Positions 45,098 to 53,043 of a DNA stretch of 64,000 nt are shown here, piece by piece (the first letter of the stretch is position 1; each line of letters opens with the position of its first letter). The stretch is from the NCBI GenBank assembly GCA_050248995.1, contig JBFWRI010000002.1:41584-105583 (forward strand), given 5' to 3'. A program made the position numbers and the translations under genes. Source of the stretch: JBFWRI01 sp050248995. Lineage in GTDB: Bacteria; Pseudomonadota; Alphaproteobacteria; JAIXQD01. The notes under the pieces are model-generated. The model searched no databases, was not told the origin of the DNA, and worked only from the letters and a program-made list of their open reading frames with translations.

Positions 45098-45292
45098 ATG
45101 TCATCACAAAAAGATCGTCTGGAAGAACGCCTTGATGCCGATCGACTGACACGCGGCGATAGCATCGCACTGGAAATCTCGAGCATCCAGCTGGAACTGC
45201 GCGATGCGCCTGACGATGAAGACGCAGAGGCTGTTGAAGACCGCATGCGCCGCACGAAATCAGTGTTACGCGCTGCACGCCTCGCCTATTAA
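45098..45292 (+). CDS. Small acidic helical protein of unknown function
   Basis: A 64-residue protein, 11 bases after the previous gene, with AAAGGAAAG well placed before ATG 45098. It is very rich in Asp, Glu and Arg (DRLEERLDADRLTRGD, DAPDDEDAEAVEDRMRR) and is probably helical. No family recognised; it may be an accessory to the Cys-His-Asp protein. Confidence 0.6.
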   Translation: MSSQKDRLEERLDADRLTRGDSIALEISSIQLELRDAPDDEDAEAVEDRMRRTKSVLRAARLAY

Positions 45293-45355
45293 TAAAAACC
45301 CGCTTTTCAAATACCACCTTTAGGCGCAGGGTGCCCTTATTCTTAAGGAGCCGCC

Positions 45356-45658
45356 ATGACTGCAATCAACCGCATACCAACCCCCGTCCGTTTTTTTATT
45401 GGCACCGCCACATTGCAAGGTGTTGAGGTTGTTGTGTTCACGACCTGCCAGGCCGAGGCCGATCACATGGCCAGGGGCGGCAACCTGTGCGGCAAGATTT
45501 TTGATGTTAAAGACGGCTATACCTATGCCCGCCGCGACAAAGTGGTTGCCCTGCGTGACAGCGGGTGCAGCATGACACGCGCCGGGTTTACGCCCGAACA
45601 GGTTGAATTACAGAATAAGGAATACGACCGCGCGATTAAAACGCTTGGGCTGGCCTAG
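45356..45658 (+). CDS. Small protein of unknown function
   Basis: A 100-residue protein with AAGGAG at ideal distance from ATG 45356. It has a beta-rich N-terminal half (VRFFIGTATLQGVEVVVFTT) and a charged helical end. Cysteines lie in TTCQAEADHM, GGNLCGK and SGCSMT. Its last four bases overlap the convergent acyl-CoA ligase gene. Confidence 0.65.
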   Translation: MTAINRIPTPVRFFIGTATLQGVEVVVFTTCQAEADHMARGGNLCGKIFDVKDGYTYARRDKVVALRDSGCSMTRAGFTPEQVELQNKEYDRAIKTLGLA

Positions 45659-47331
45659 ACCTTCTTCGCCGCTTCCTGTTCGACCAGCGTCTTGCGGTCC
45701 AGCTTGCCAACCAGTGTTTTGGGCAACACATCACGGAACTCCACCAGCTTTGGCTGCTCGATCTTTGACAGTTTGTCGGCCAAGAATTCCTTCAGCTCAT
45801 CAGTTGTCAGTTTTTCACCAGGCTTCAGTGCGATCCACGCCTTCACCGTCTGGCCGCGGTATTCATCGGCCACGCCGGCAACGACACATTCCGCCACAGC
45901 CGGGTGCAGGTAAATCTGCTCTTCCACGTTGCGCGGGTAGATGTTGTAACCGCCAGCAATGATCATGTCCTTGATGCGGTCGACAATCTGCACATAACCG
46001 TCTTTATCCATGATACCGACGTCACCCGTGTGCAGGCGTCCGGCGACAAGGATATCCATCGTCTCTTTCGGTTTTTTCCAGTAGCCCAGCATCACCTGCG
46101 GACCGCGCAGACAAACTTCGCCGCGTTCGCCCGGCTGCAGTACGGTTGTCTTATCATCCAGCGAGACGATTTCAACGATCGTGCCCGGCAGTGGCAGGCC
46201 GATCGTACCCGTGCGGTTCTCGGCATGAATGGGGTTACAATGGGTCACCGGCGAGCTTTCGGTCAGGCCATAGCCTTCCACCAGCACGCAGCCAGTCAGC
46301 TTTTCAAAACCCGACTTCACCTCGATTGGCAGCGGCGCACCCCCCGAAATACAGTACTTTATCGACTTCAGGTTACGCTTACTGATGTCGGGGGCGTGGT
46401 TGATCGCTGTGTAAATCGTCGGCACAGCCGGGAATATCGTCGGCTTCTTCTGTTCGATTGTCTTGATCAGTTGCTTTAGTTCAAAACGCGGCAACAAAAT
46501 CAGTTCAGCGCCCATTGCGATGCCAAGATTCATCACGGCCGTCATCGCGAACACATGGAAGAATGGCAGCACACCCAACATCTTCTCGCGTCCCGGCACA
46601 TGGCCCGCAAACCACAGACGGCACTGCTCAGCATTGATCGCCACATTGGCGTGCGACAGCATCGCGCCTTTCGGCACGCCCGTGGTGCCGCCTGTGTACT
46701 GCAGCACGGCGATATCGCGGCGCGGGTCAATTTCAACAGCTTCCAGTGACTTGGCCGGGCGCAGCAAATCGGCGAATTTTATGTACTTGGGGTTATTCGG
46801 CAAAAACGCGCGCTTGTGCAGCAGAGCTCTGAACAGAGTGTTCATCGGGAACTTGAGCGCGTCGGCCATCGGGCAAACGATAAGCCCCTTCAGTTCACCG
46901 GTCTGGCCCACATGACGCTTCAGCTTGCCGACCAACATCTTCAGGTCCAGCGTCACCATCAAGCTGACGCCGCTGTCCTCGATCTGATGCTTGACCTGCG
47001 CATCGGCGTACAGCGGATTGAAATTCACAACCGTCGCGCCCGCCTTCAGCACGGCGAAGTAGAAAATAACGAAGTAGGGGCAATTTGGCAGGAAAAGGCC
47101 GATGCGGTCGCCTTTCCTGACGCCATGCTGCTGCAGCCCTGCCGCCGCCTGCCGCACCAGATCGGCCATCTCTGCGTAATTGTAAGTCTTACCCAAAAAG
47201 TCGATACAGGGCCGGAAGGCGAATTTCTCGGCGGCGCGATCCATCAGCGCATACACAGGCTCCGGGGTCAGCACTGTATGCCAGTCAACCTCTTTGGGAT
47301 AATGCGCAAGCCAGGGAAAATTAAGTGCCAT
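45655..47331 (-). CDS. fadD: Long-chain fatty-acid-CoA ligase
   Basis: A 558-residue acyl-CoA synthetase of the AMP-forming superfamily, which activates fatty acids for beta-oxidation or lipid synthesis. The AMP-binding motif is LQYTGGTTGVPKGAMLSHAN; further motifs are VEGYGLTESSPVTHCNP, HTGDVGIMDKDGY and DRIKDMIIAGGYNIYP, and the C-terminal Lys motif is near LPKTLVGKLDRKTL. The length matches FadD. It is monocistronic, with a 319-base region before it shared with the cold-shock gene. Confidence 0.95.
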   Translation of the reverse strand: MALNFPWLAHYPKEVDWHTVLTPEPVYALMDRAAEKFAFRPCIDFLGKTYNYAEMADLVRQAAAGLQQHGVRKGDRIGLFLPNCPYFVIFYFAVLKAGATVVNFNPLYADAQVKHQIEDSGVSLMVTLDLKMLVGKLKRHVGQTGELKGLIVCPMADALKFPMNTLFRALLHKRAFLPNNPKYIKFADLLRPAKSLEAVEIDPRRDIAVLQYTGGTTGVPKGAMLSHANVAINAEQCRLWFAGHVPGREKMLGVLPFFHVFAMTAVMNLGIAMGAELILLPRFELKQLIKTIEQKKPTIFPAVPTIYTAINHAPDISKRNLKSIKYCISGGAPLPIEVKSGFEKLTGCVLVEGYGLTESSPVTHCNPIHAENRTGTIGLPLPGTIVEIVSLDDKTTVLQPGERGEVCLRGPQVMLGYWKKPKETMDILVAGRLHTGDVGIMDKDGYVQIVDRIKDMIIAGGYNIYPRNVEEQIYLHPAVAECVVAGVADEYRGQTVKAWIALKPGEKLTTDELKEFLADKLSKIEQPKLVEFRDVLPKTLVGKLDRKTLVEQEAAKKV

Positions 47332-47650
47332 ACCTTCGTTCTACTCCAAGGTTTTGTTTATGCTATCCTTTTCCTGCGCTCGAACATACGGGGATATTCA
47401 CTGGGCTGGCACAGAAGGATAAAATGCCGCCTTTGTTTAAACCGGCTCCGTTACAGACAAGGACCTAAAAGCCTCTCCGGGGTGTAAAATCGTATTAAAA
47501 TTATTCACATCCCGCTTGAAAAAGACACATTAGTTCTGTAGGACACCCTTAACCCGGGGATAAAACCCCGCCCATAAAGGGTTTTAAATGTCAAAATGAA
47601 GACATTTTTAGGGGCTGTATGGTAGGCTTCAACTTCAAAGAAGATAAGAA
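47332..47650. promoter_or_regulatory. Divergent promoter region and cold-shock leader
   Basis: This 319-base gap between fadD and the cold-shock gene holds no credible gene. Close to the cold-shock start are two stem-loops: CGGGG-ATAAAA-CCCCG (47555-47570) and AAATGTC-AAAATGAA-GACATTT (47586-47607) followed by TTTA. Structured 5' leaders are usual for cold-shock genes, and the second hairpin looks like a weak terminator or a thermosensing element. No clear -35/-10 pair can be fixed. Confidence 0.45.
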
Positions 47651-48211
47651 ATGACCGAGGTTACGCGCTTGTCAGGTTTTTATGAGGGACATTCTTTGCC
47701 AGCCCCGGCGGGGGATACGATTAAGGCTACGCTAAAGTGGTTTAATCCCGTCAAAGGCTTTGGTTTCGTCACCCCCGAAGATGGTCAGGGCGATGCCTTC
47801 CTTCACGTTTCGGTTCTCAATGCCACCGGCATGGAAGAGCTGGCCGAAGGCACCGAGATGCACTGCCTTATCGGGCCCGGAGCCAAGGGACGTCAAGTCA
47901 CCCGCATTATGGAAATTCTGGGCGTTAACCCGGACTTCACCCCCGCGAAAGCAAACGGTCGTCGCGAGTTCGCCCCGCGCCACGAGCCGACCGGCGAAGA
48001 AACGCTGACAACCGGGATTGTAAAGTGGTTCAAACAGGATAAAGGCTTCGGCTTCCTGGCCGGCGACGACGGCGGCAAGGATATCTTCGTTCACAAGTCA
48101 CTGCTGCGTCGCTGCGATGTCATGATTCTCGATACCAACATGCGCGTCGAAGTCCGTTGCCGTGACAGTGAAAAGGGCCGCGAAGCGACCTGGATCCGCG
48201 TTATCGGCTAA
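47651..48211 (+). CDS. Double cold-shock-domain protein
   Basis: A 186-residue protein with two cold-shock domains, as often found in alphaproteobacteria. Domain 1 (residues ~23-88) has TLKWFNPVKGFGFVTPEDG and DAFLHVSVL; domain 2 (~117-182) has IVKWFKQDKGFGFLAGDDG and DIFVHKSLL. Both RNP1 and RNP2 RNA-binding motifs are intact. A 30-residue linker joins them. It binds single-stranded RNA or DNA, probably as an RNA chaperone. The end overlaps the convergent phhB by 11 bases. Confidence 0.93.
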   Translation: MTEVTRLSGFYEGHSLPAPAGDTIKATLKWFNPVKGFGFVTPEDGQGDAFLHVSVLNATGMEELAEGTEMHCLIGPGAKGRQVTRIMEILGVNPDFTPAKANGRREFAPRHEPTGEETLTTGIVKWFKQDKGFGFLAGDDGGKDIFVHKSLLRRCDVMILDTNMRVEVRCRDSEKGREATWIRVIG

Positions 48212-48500
48212 ACGCCAACGCCTCTTTTTCCATTATCTCGGCCAGTCGCAAATCATTTTCTGTGATTTTGTTACCGGCATCGTGTGTCCGCAGCTGTACA
48301 GCTACCTTGTTATATACGTTCGTCCATTCCGGGTGATGGTTCATCTTGTCTGCCTGCCCGCCTACAGCATTCATAAACGCCAGCGCGGCTTTGAAATCCA
48401 TGAAAACGAAGGTTTTGACCAATGCGTTGTTTTCAACGCCCCAGCCCGGCAAGGTCTGCAGGGCAGCAGCCACCACTGTATCATCAAGGGCCGTGTTCAT
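48201..48500 (-). CDS. phhB: Pterin-4-alpha-carbinolamine dehydratase
   Basis: A 99-residue enzyme that dehydrates 4a-hydroxytetrahydrobiopterin to recycle the cofactor of aromatic amino acid hydroxylases. The start is ATG 48500; the frame extends upstream without similarity. Catalytic region HHPEWTNVYNKVAVQLRTHD contains the His-His-Pro and later His, and it is followed by NKITENDLRLAEIMEKEA. Length is normal. Confidence 0.93.
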   Translation of the reverse strand: MNTALDDTVVAAALQTLPGWGVENNALVKTFVFMDFKAALAFMNAVGGQADKMNHHPEWTNVYNKVAVQLRTHDAGNKITENDLRLAEIMEKEALAFSR

Positions 48501-48554
48501 GCCTGATAGGATAGGCCGCTTGGCAAACAAGGCAAGGCGCGTACAATCAACGCC

Positions 48555-48968
48555 ATGATGCACGCCGAACAGTTTGCCTATCCCCTGACAGCCATGGTGA
48601 CACTGGCGGCGCTTATCCTCTACTTCTGGATCACGATTCAGGTTGGGCGCGCACGGATGAAGCACAAGATCCTGCCGCCGCACATCAATGGCCCCGAAGA
48701 ATTTCTGCGCGTTTTACGCACGGCGCAGAACACGACTGAGAACCTCGTCCTGTTCATCCCCCTGTTATGGTTGTGCGCCGGCATCATCAACGACGCCTAT
48801 GCCGCTGCTGCCGGGGGCATCTGGCCGTTGGGCCGTCTGTTCTACGCCATGGGCTACTATCTTGAAGCTGAAAAACGCTTCTATGGTTTTTTCCTGAATA
48901 TGGCCAGCTACTTCCTGTTGCTAGCAGGCTGTCTGGTCGGTCTGTACCAGACTTTCGCCAGCCTTTAA
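48555..48968 (+). CDS. MAPEG family membrane protein
   Basis: A 137-residue integral membrane protein of the MAPEG family (eicosanoid and glutathione metabolism). Four hydrophobic segments are visible: LTAMVTLAALILYFWITIQV, NLVLFIPLLWLCAGI, AAAAGGIWPLGRLFYAMGYY and NMASYFLLLAGCLVGLYQTF. The family's RxxRxxxNxxEN element reads RVLRTAQNTTENL. The bacterial substrate is unknown. Two adjacent ATGs open the frame; no strong ribosome-binding site. Confidence 0.88.
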   Translation: MMHAEQFAYPLTAMVTLAALILYFWITIQVGRARMKHKILPPHINGPEEFLRVLRTAQNTTENLVLFIPLLWLCAGIINDAYAAAAGGIWPLGRLFYAMGYYLEAEKRFYGFFLNMASYFLLLAGCLVGLYQTFASL

Positions 48969-49016
48969 CCTTATTTAATTCTATTATTTTCATACGCTGG
49001 TCTTTATACAGACGCT

Positions 49017-50180
49017 ATGAAAACCATTTTTACTCAGGCTCAGGTCGAAGCCGCATGGCAGGTTTTACAAAACCAGCTGCTCAACCACGGTGGGATGTGT
49101 AGCGTTCCCACAACACAGGCCGTCAGCAACAAACCCCCATTTCTTGACGACGCGGAAATGGAAAAGTTGCGTAAAAGTTTCATGCTTTTGATGCGCGATG
49201 TTGACCAGCTAGATCTTGAGATGCAGCTATGTGGGTACAACGATCCCAACACGTTTCCTATCACCCAGCGGGCCGAACATGCTCCGGGTATCGAGTTCGT
49301 CACGCTGGATCGCCCCTCGCTGAAGCCAAACCCAGTCTTAACAACTATTTTCGACCATGCGGGGCTTGAGCATCTTCTCAAGAGGTCGGTGCCCTATATC
49401 AACCTGACGCTGTATTCCAACGGCCTTATCCTGAAACATCCCGCCGACCAGCCGACCGAACGTGTTTGCTATAACGGCGACACCTGCAGCGCGAAGTGGG
49501 AGCCGTCATGCCCTGATTTTCTTGATCTGTCGGGCGGCAATACCAGCTGTATTGAAGAATGCATGGCCACGCGCTTCATTATGATGAAAAAGGGTCAGAA
49601 ATATTACCGCAAAAATTCGGGAATGCCCGGCGGTAAGGAAATGGTGACCTACAACCAGCCTGACGGCTATCTGCGCGTATCGACGTTCCAGCCGAATTAT
49701 AAAGACCTGTCCACCATCGATATGCGGGCGCCCGTTCTTGATGTCAGCGATTTCCTGGTTGTACCTAAAACCACAGACAGCGTACATGAAGAATTCGAAC
49801 AGATGCTGAAGCATGCCGAAGAAGGTACGCGCGACGATGTACAAACACGGTACGAAATCCGCAGTACCGGCACATATATCCAGGATTATACTTTTCTTGA
49901 ACGCACGCTGGGCTTCACGCTCGCGACGAAGGGCGGCAACTGCTACTATGCCCCCACTCGTGTCGTGCATTTCACAGGTGACCATGTCTATGGTGAAGGC
50001 AAGGCACTGGCGCATGTGAAAGCCGGTATGGTCGGTTATTACCGCAACACTTATCCACACTATGTTACCCAGAGCGACTTTAACGAGCAGCTGGCCAGCG
50101 GCGCCCTTAGCCTTGTACCGCTTAGTGATCCCAGCGTGCCTTACAAGCCGCGCACCGACGCCAAAGCCACACCCCGATAA
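49017..50180 (+). CDS. Protein of unknown function, Cys-rich middle
   Basis: A 387-residue soluble protein that I do not recognise. No signal peptide is evident. A central segment (about residues 142-182) has five Cys (VCYNGDTCSAKW, PSCPDF, TSCIEECMATRF). Acidic and aromatic stretches follow (DVSDFLVVPK, YIQDYTFLERTLGF). The C-terminus is Pro/Lys-rich. The ATG has no obvious ribosome-binding site. It stands alone between the MAPEG gene and the M16 protease. Confidence 0.7.
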   Translation: MKTIFTQAQVEAAWQVLQNQLLNHGGMCSVPTTQAVSNKPPFLDDAEMEKLRKSFMLLMRDVDQLDLEMQLCGYNDPNTFPITQRAEHAPGIEFVTLDRPSLKPNPVLTTIFDHAGLEHLLKRSVPYINLTLYSNGLILKHPADQPTERVCYNGDTCSAKWEPSCPDFLDLSGGNTSCIEECMATRFIMMKKGQKYYRKNSGMPGGKEMVTYNQPDGYLRVSTFQPNYKDLSTIDMRAPVLDVSDFLVVPKTTDSVHEEFEQMLKHAEEGTRDDVQTRYEIRSTGTYIQDYTFLERTLGFTLATKGGNCYYAPTRVVHFTGDHVYGEGKALAHVKAGMVGYYRNTYPHYVTQSDFNEQLASGALSLVPLSDPSVPYKPRTDAKATPR

Positions 50181-50235
50181 GCAGGCTGGATTTTACCCTG
50201 CCGAGTGATTATCTTCACCGGTAGAGGGATATATC

Positions 50236-51501
50236 GTGGAACAAAACATTGAAATCACCAAACTACCAAACGGCCTGACCGTTATCACCGATACCGTGCC
50301 CACGGTTGCTACCGCGTCGTTGGGTTTCTGGCTGGGCGTTGGCGCCCGCCATGAACCGGCCGATGCCAACGGCGTCGCCCACATCGTCGAACACATGCTG
50401 TTCAAGGGTACGCCCACGCGCACCACGCAGCAACTGGCCACTGAACTGGAAGGCGTGGGCGCGATCATGAACGCCCACACCGGCAAGGAAGAAACCGCCT
50501 ATTACTGCAAACTGCTGGCCGAAGACGTTGAAAAAGGCATCGATATTTACAGCGACATGTTCGTGCGCGCCACGCTGCCCGACGACGAACTGGTGCGCGA
50601 ACGCAGCGTGATCGTGCAGGAACTGAACCAGGTTTACGACGACCCCGAACACTACCTGTACGATATGTTTAACCGCGAACTGTACAAGGGCCAGCTCTAC
50701 GGCCGCCCGACAATCGGCAACGCCGACGAGATCGCCGTCATGGCGCGCGAAAAGCTGACGCGTTATATCGGCAGCAACTATCACACGGGCAACACCGTGT
50801 TTGTGTGCGCGGGCAACGTGAACCACAAACAGGTTGCGGAATGGGTCGAAAAGTACACACAGGGCATTAAAGCCGGCGCACCCGCGACCTTTGAAAAGCC
50901 GACGTTTACGCCCGCTCAGGTAACGCTGGCGCGCGAAGTCGAACAAGTCCATTTAATGCTGACCATGCCGTGTGCCGACCAGCGCAGCCCCGATTACCAC
51001 GCAACGAATGTATTGTCACAGCTACTGGGCGGCGGGATGTCGTCGCGCCTGTTCACCGAAGTGCGTGAAAAGCGCGGTCTTGTGTACCACACATCCAGCT
51101 TTACAGTTCAGTATGGCGATACGGGTACGTTCAACCTGTATGCCAGCGCCACGCCCGACAAGGCGTCGGAAGTCTGGCGCGTGTTCGCCGACGAAATGGC
51201 GAAGCTGGGCGCCACACTGACCGACGACGAGATCGCCCGCGCCAAGATGCAGCTGAAGGCCCAACTGCTGATGGGTCTTGAATCCACCAGCCGCCGCACC
51301 GACAACATCGGCGGCCAGTGGCACACCTTCGGTCGCATCATTCCGGTCGAAGAAACACTGGCCAAGATGAATGCCGTGACCAAGCAGGATCTTGTGCGTA
51401 TTGCCGAGCAGCTGCGCAAGGGCCCGGTTGGTACCGGTATGTGCGGTCCTGTCGCGCAGGTAAAGGATATGCCTGACGTTGTGGCGCGGATGGCTGCCTG
51501 A
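50236..51501 (+). CDS. M16 family zinc protease, mitochondrial processing peptidase-like
   Basis: A 421-residue peptidase of the M16B (pitrilysin) type, related to the mitochondrial processing peptidase beta subunit. The inverted zinc motif HxxEH is H49-I-V-E-H53 in AHIVEHMLFKGT; the third ligand lies in ERSVIVQELNQVYDDP. The inactive C-terminal half has LSQLLGGGMSSRLFTEVREK and RGLVYHTSS. The start is GTG 50236 with GAGGGA six bases upstream. Its TGA overlaps the next ATG, so it is coupled to the NUDIX-like gene. Confidence 0.94.
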   Translation: MEQNIEITKLPNGLTVITDTVPTVATASLGFWLGVGARHEPADANGVAHIVEHMLFKGTPTRTTQQLATELEGVGAIMNAHTGKEETAYYCKLLAEDVEKGIDIYSDMFVRATLPDDELVRERSVIVQELNQVYDDPEHYLYDMFNRELYKGQLYGRPTIGNADEIAVMAREKLTRYIGSNYHTGNTVFVCAGNVNHKQVAEWVEKYTQGIKAGAPATFEKPTFTPAQVTLAREVEQVHLMLTMPCADQRSPDYHATNVLSQLLGGGMSSRLFTEVREKRGLVYHTSSFTVQYGDTGTFNLYASATPDKASEVWRVFADEMAKLGATLTDDEIARAKMQLKAQLLMGLESTSRRTDNIGGQWHTFGRIIPVEETLAKMNAVTKQDLVRIAEQLRKGPVGTGMCGPVAQVKDMPDVVARMAA

Positions 51502-52073
51502 TGAAGAACACGTTGGTTAAAGAAGACGCCACGTACAAGGGCAAGCTGTTTACCGTTATCGAACAGACGCACGACTTCAGCGGCAAGCAGAAAGTGTTTG
51601 AACAAGTGCGCCGCGCACCCGGCTGCCGACTGATTATCCGTAATGAGAAGAGCGAGTTCCTGATCACACGCGAATGGCGCGAGGAACTGAAGGCGTTCGA
51701 TCTGCGCCTGCCCGGTGGTAAAGTATTTGACACATTACCCGAATACGAAGTCGCGCTTGCCGCAAACCAACCCATGGCCGATGCCGCCCGCAACGCTGCG
51801 GCGATTGAGGGCGCCGAAGAAGCCGGTATTGTTGTTGAAGACGCCGAGCTTCTCGCCATATCAAAGTGCGGCGCCACCATTACGTGGGACTTGTATTATT
51901 TCCTGATTACGAAATGGTCGCCACGCGAGGGTGGACAAAACCTCGGTCTTGGCGAAAATATCACTATTACATGGATGCCTGCCGCCGATGTAAAAGCCGC
52001 CTGTCTTGACGGACGTTTTAGTGAAGAGCGGTCGGCAATCCAGCTGCTGCGTTTAATCGAGAAGGAAAAGTAA
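51501..52073 (+). CDS. NUDIX-like hydrolase with altered catalytic helix
   Basis: A 190-residue protein with the fold pattern of ADP-ribose-type NUDIX enzymes: REWREELKAFDLRLPGGKVF precedes a long insert, then AARNAAAIEGAEEAGIVVED. The catalytic box ends in ExxEExGI, but the REU triplet is IEG: the Arg is absent and the insert between the Gly loop and the helix is about 20 residues longer than usual. The pair of Glu for metal binding is retained. The protein may be active on an unusual substrate or inactive. It is coupled to the M16 protease gene. Confidence 0.8.
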   Translation: MKNTLVKEDATYKGKLFTVIEQTHDFSGKQKVFEQVRRAPGCRLIIRNEKSEFLITREWREELKAFDLRLPGGKVFDTLPEYEVALAANQPMADAARNAAAIEGAEEAGIVVEDAELLAISKCGATITWDLYYFLITKWSPREGGQNLGLGENITITWMPAADVKAACLDGRFSEERSAIQLLRLIEKEK

Positions 52074-52074
52074 C

Positions 52075-52545
52075 ATGACCGCCTCATCCCCTTTGCGCCA
52101 ACACATCAACGACGCCCTGAAAACAGCGATGCTGGGCAAGGATCAGGCCACCGTCGACGCCTGCCGCCTGATCAACGCTAAGATCAAGGATGCGGATATC
52201 GCTGCGCGCCCGAAGGCCGATGCGATTGATGACGGCGCGTTGCTGTCGCTGCTGCAAGGCATGGTGAAATCGCGCCGCGAGTCGATAGAGTTGTACCAAA
52301 AAGGTGGCCGCGCCGAACTGGCTGCCAAGGAACAGGCCGAGATCGACGTCATCAACCGCTTCCTGCCCAAACAGCTGAGCGAGGCCGAGACCAAAGAGAT
52401 CATCAAAAAGGCGATTGCCGAAACCGGCGCCGCCAGCGTGAAGGATATGGGTAAGGTGATGGGCGTTCTGAAAACCCAGTACGCTGGCCAGGTTGATTTC
52501 AGTCAGGCCGGCAACTGGGTGAAAGACGCGCTTAATGCGGCTTAA
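52075..52545 (+). CDS. yqeY: GatB/YqeY domain protein
   Basis: A 156-residue YqeY-type protein, related to the tRNA-binding tail domain of GatB. It has INAKIKDADIAARPKADAID, LLSLLQGMVKSRRESIELYQ, KEQAEIDVINRFLPKQLSEA and VMGVLKTQYAGQVDFSQAGN. It precedes dnaG and rpoD in many alphaproteobacteria, as here. It starts two bases after the NUDIX-like gene and its stop abuts that of the convergent gene at 52546. Confidence 0.95.
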   Translation: MTASSPLRQHINDALKTAMLGKDQATVDACRLINAKIKDADIAARPKADAIDDGALLSLLQGMVKSRRESIELYQKGGRAELAAKEQAEIDVINRFLPKQLSEAETKEIIKKAIAETGAASVKDMGKVMGVLKTQYAGQVDFSQAGNWVKDALNAA

Positions 52546-52947
52546 CTAGTTCCAAGTGAATTTTGACTGGTTGCATCTATCACGGGCAGCAGTACGCGCC
52601 CTCATCGCTGTCTCGATTGGCCCTTTGTAACGTTGCACAAGCTGTTCAATATCTTTGGGTTTCATACCGTTTAAATAAGAGGCCGCATTATCGAAAGCCT
52701 GGCCATTTTTTAATTTCTCAGCGCCCCCATAATAGCGCCCCACGACGACTGCACCCGTCAAGCCAATAACCACAACGGGGATGAGAGCTTGCCCACCTGT
52801 CACGCCGGCTATGATGGCGAGGTGAGAAAACGCGCCCCAGCCCATGCCGCCCCCGAACAAGAAAGCGCCATAACGACTTCTATCGCTCTGCATAGCAAAC
52901 GATGCCGCCAACAACTGGTCCTGTGTATAATGTGCAGAACGCGCCAT
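52546..52947 (-). CDS. Small membrane protein of unknown function
   Basis: A 133-residue protein with AGGAG eight bases before ATG 52947. Residues ~25-70 hold two hydrophobic segments (AFLFGGGMGWGAFSHLAIIA and ALIPVVVIGLTGAVVVGRYY). The C-terminal 60 residues are basic and helical (MKPKDIEQLVQRYKGPIETA). It is inserted, in opposite orientation, between yqeY and dnaG, which are usually contiguous. Confidence 0.75.
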   Translation of the reverse strand: MARSAHYTQDQLLAASFAMQSDRSRYGAFLFGGGMGWGAFSHLAIIAGVTGGQALIPVVVIGLTGAVVVGRYYGGAEKLKNGQAFDNAASYLNGMKPKDIEQLVQRYKGPIETAMRARTAARDRCNQSKFTWN

Positions 52948-53043
52948 ATAAAATCTCCTAAATCTATATATGACAGTACCTTATATTATTCACTTGAAAC
53001 TAATGTCTGGCATCACTAACACTTTAATTCCAAAGGATATTTT

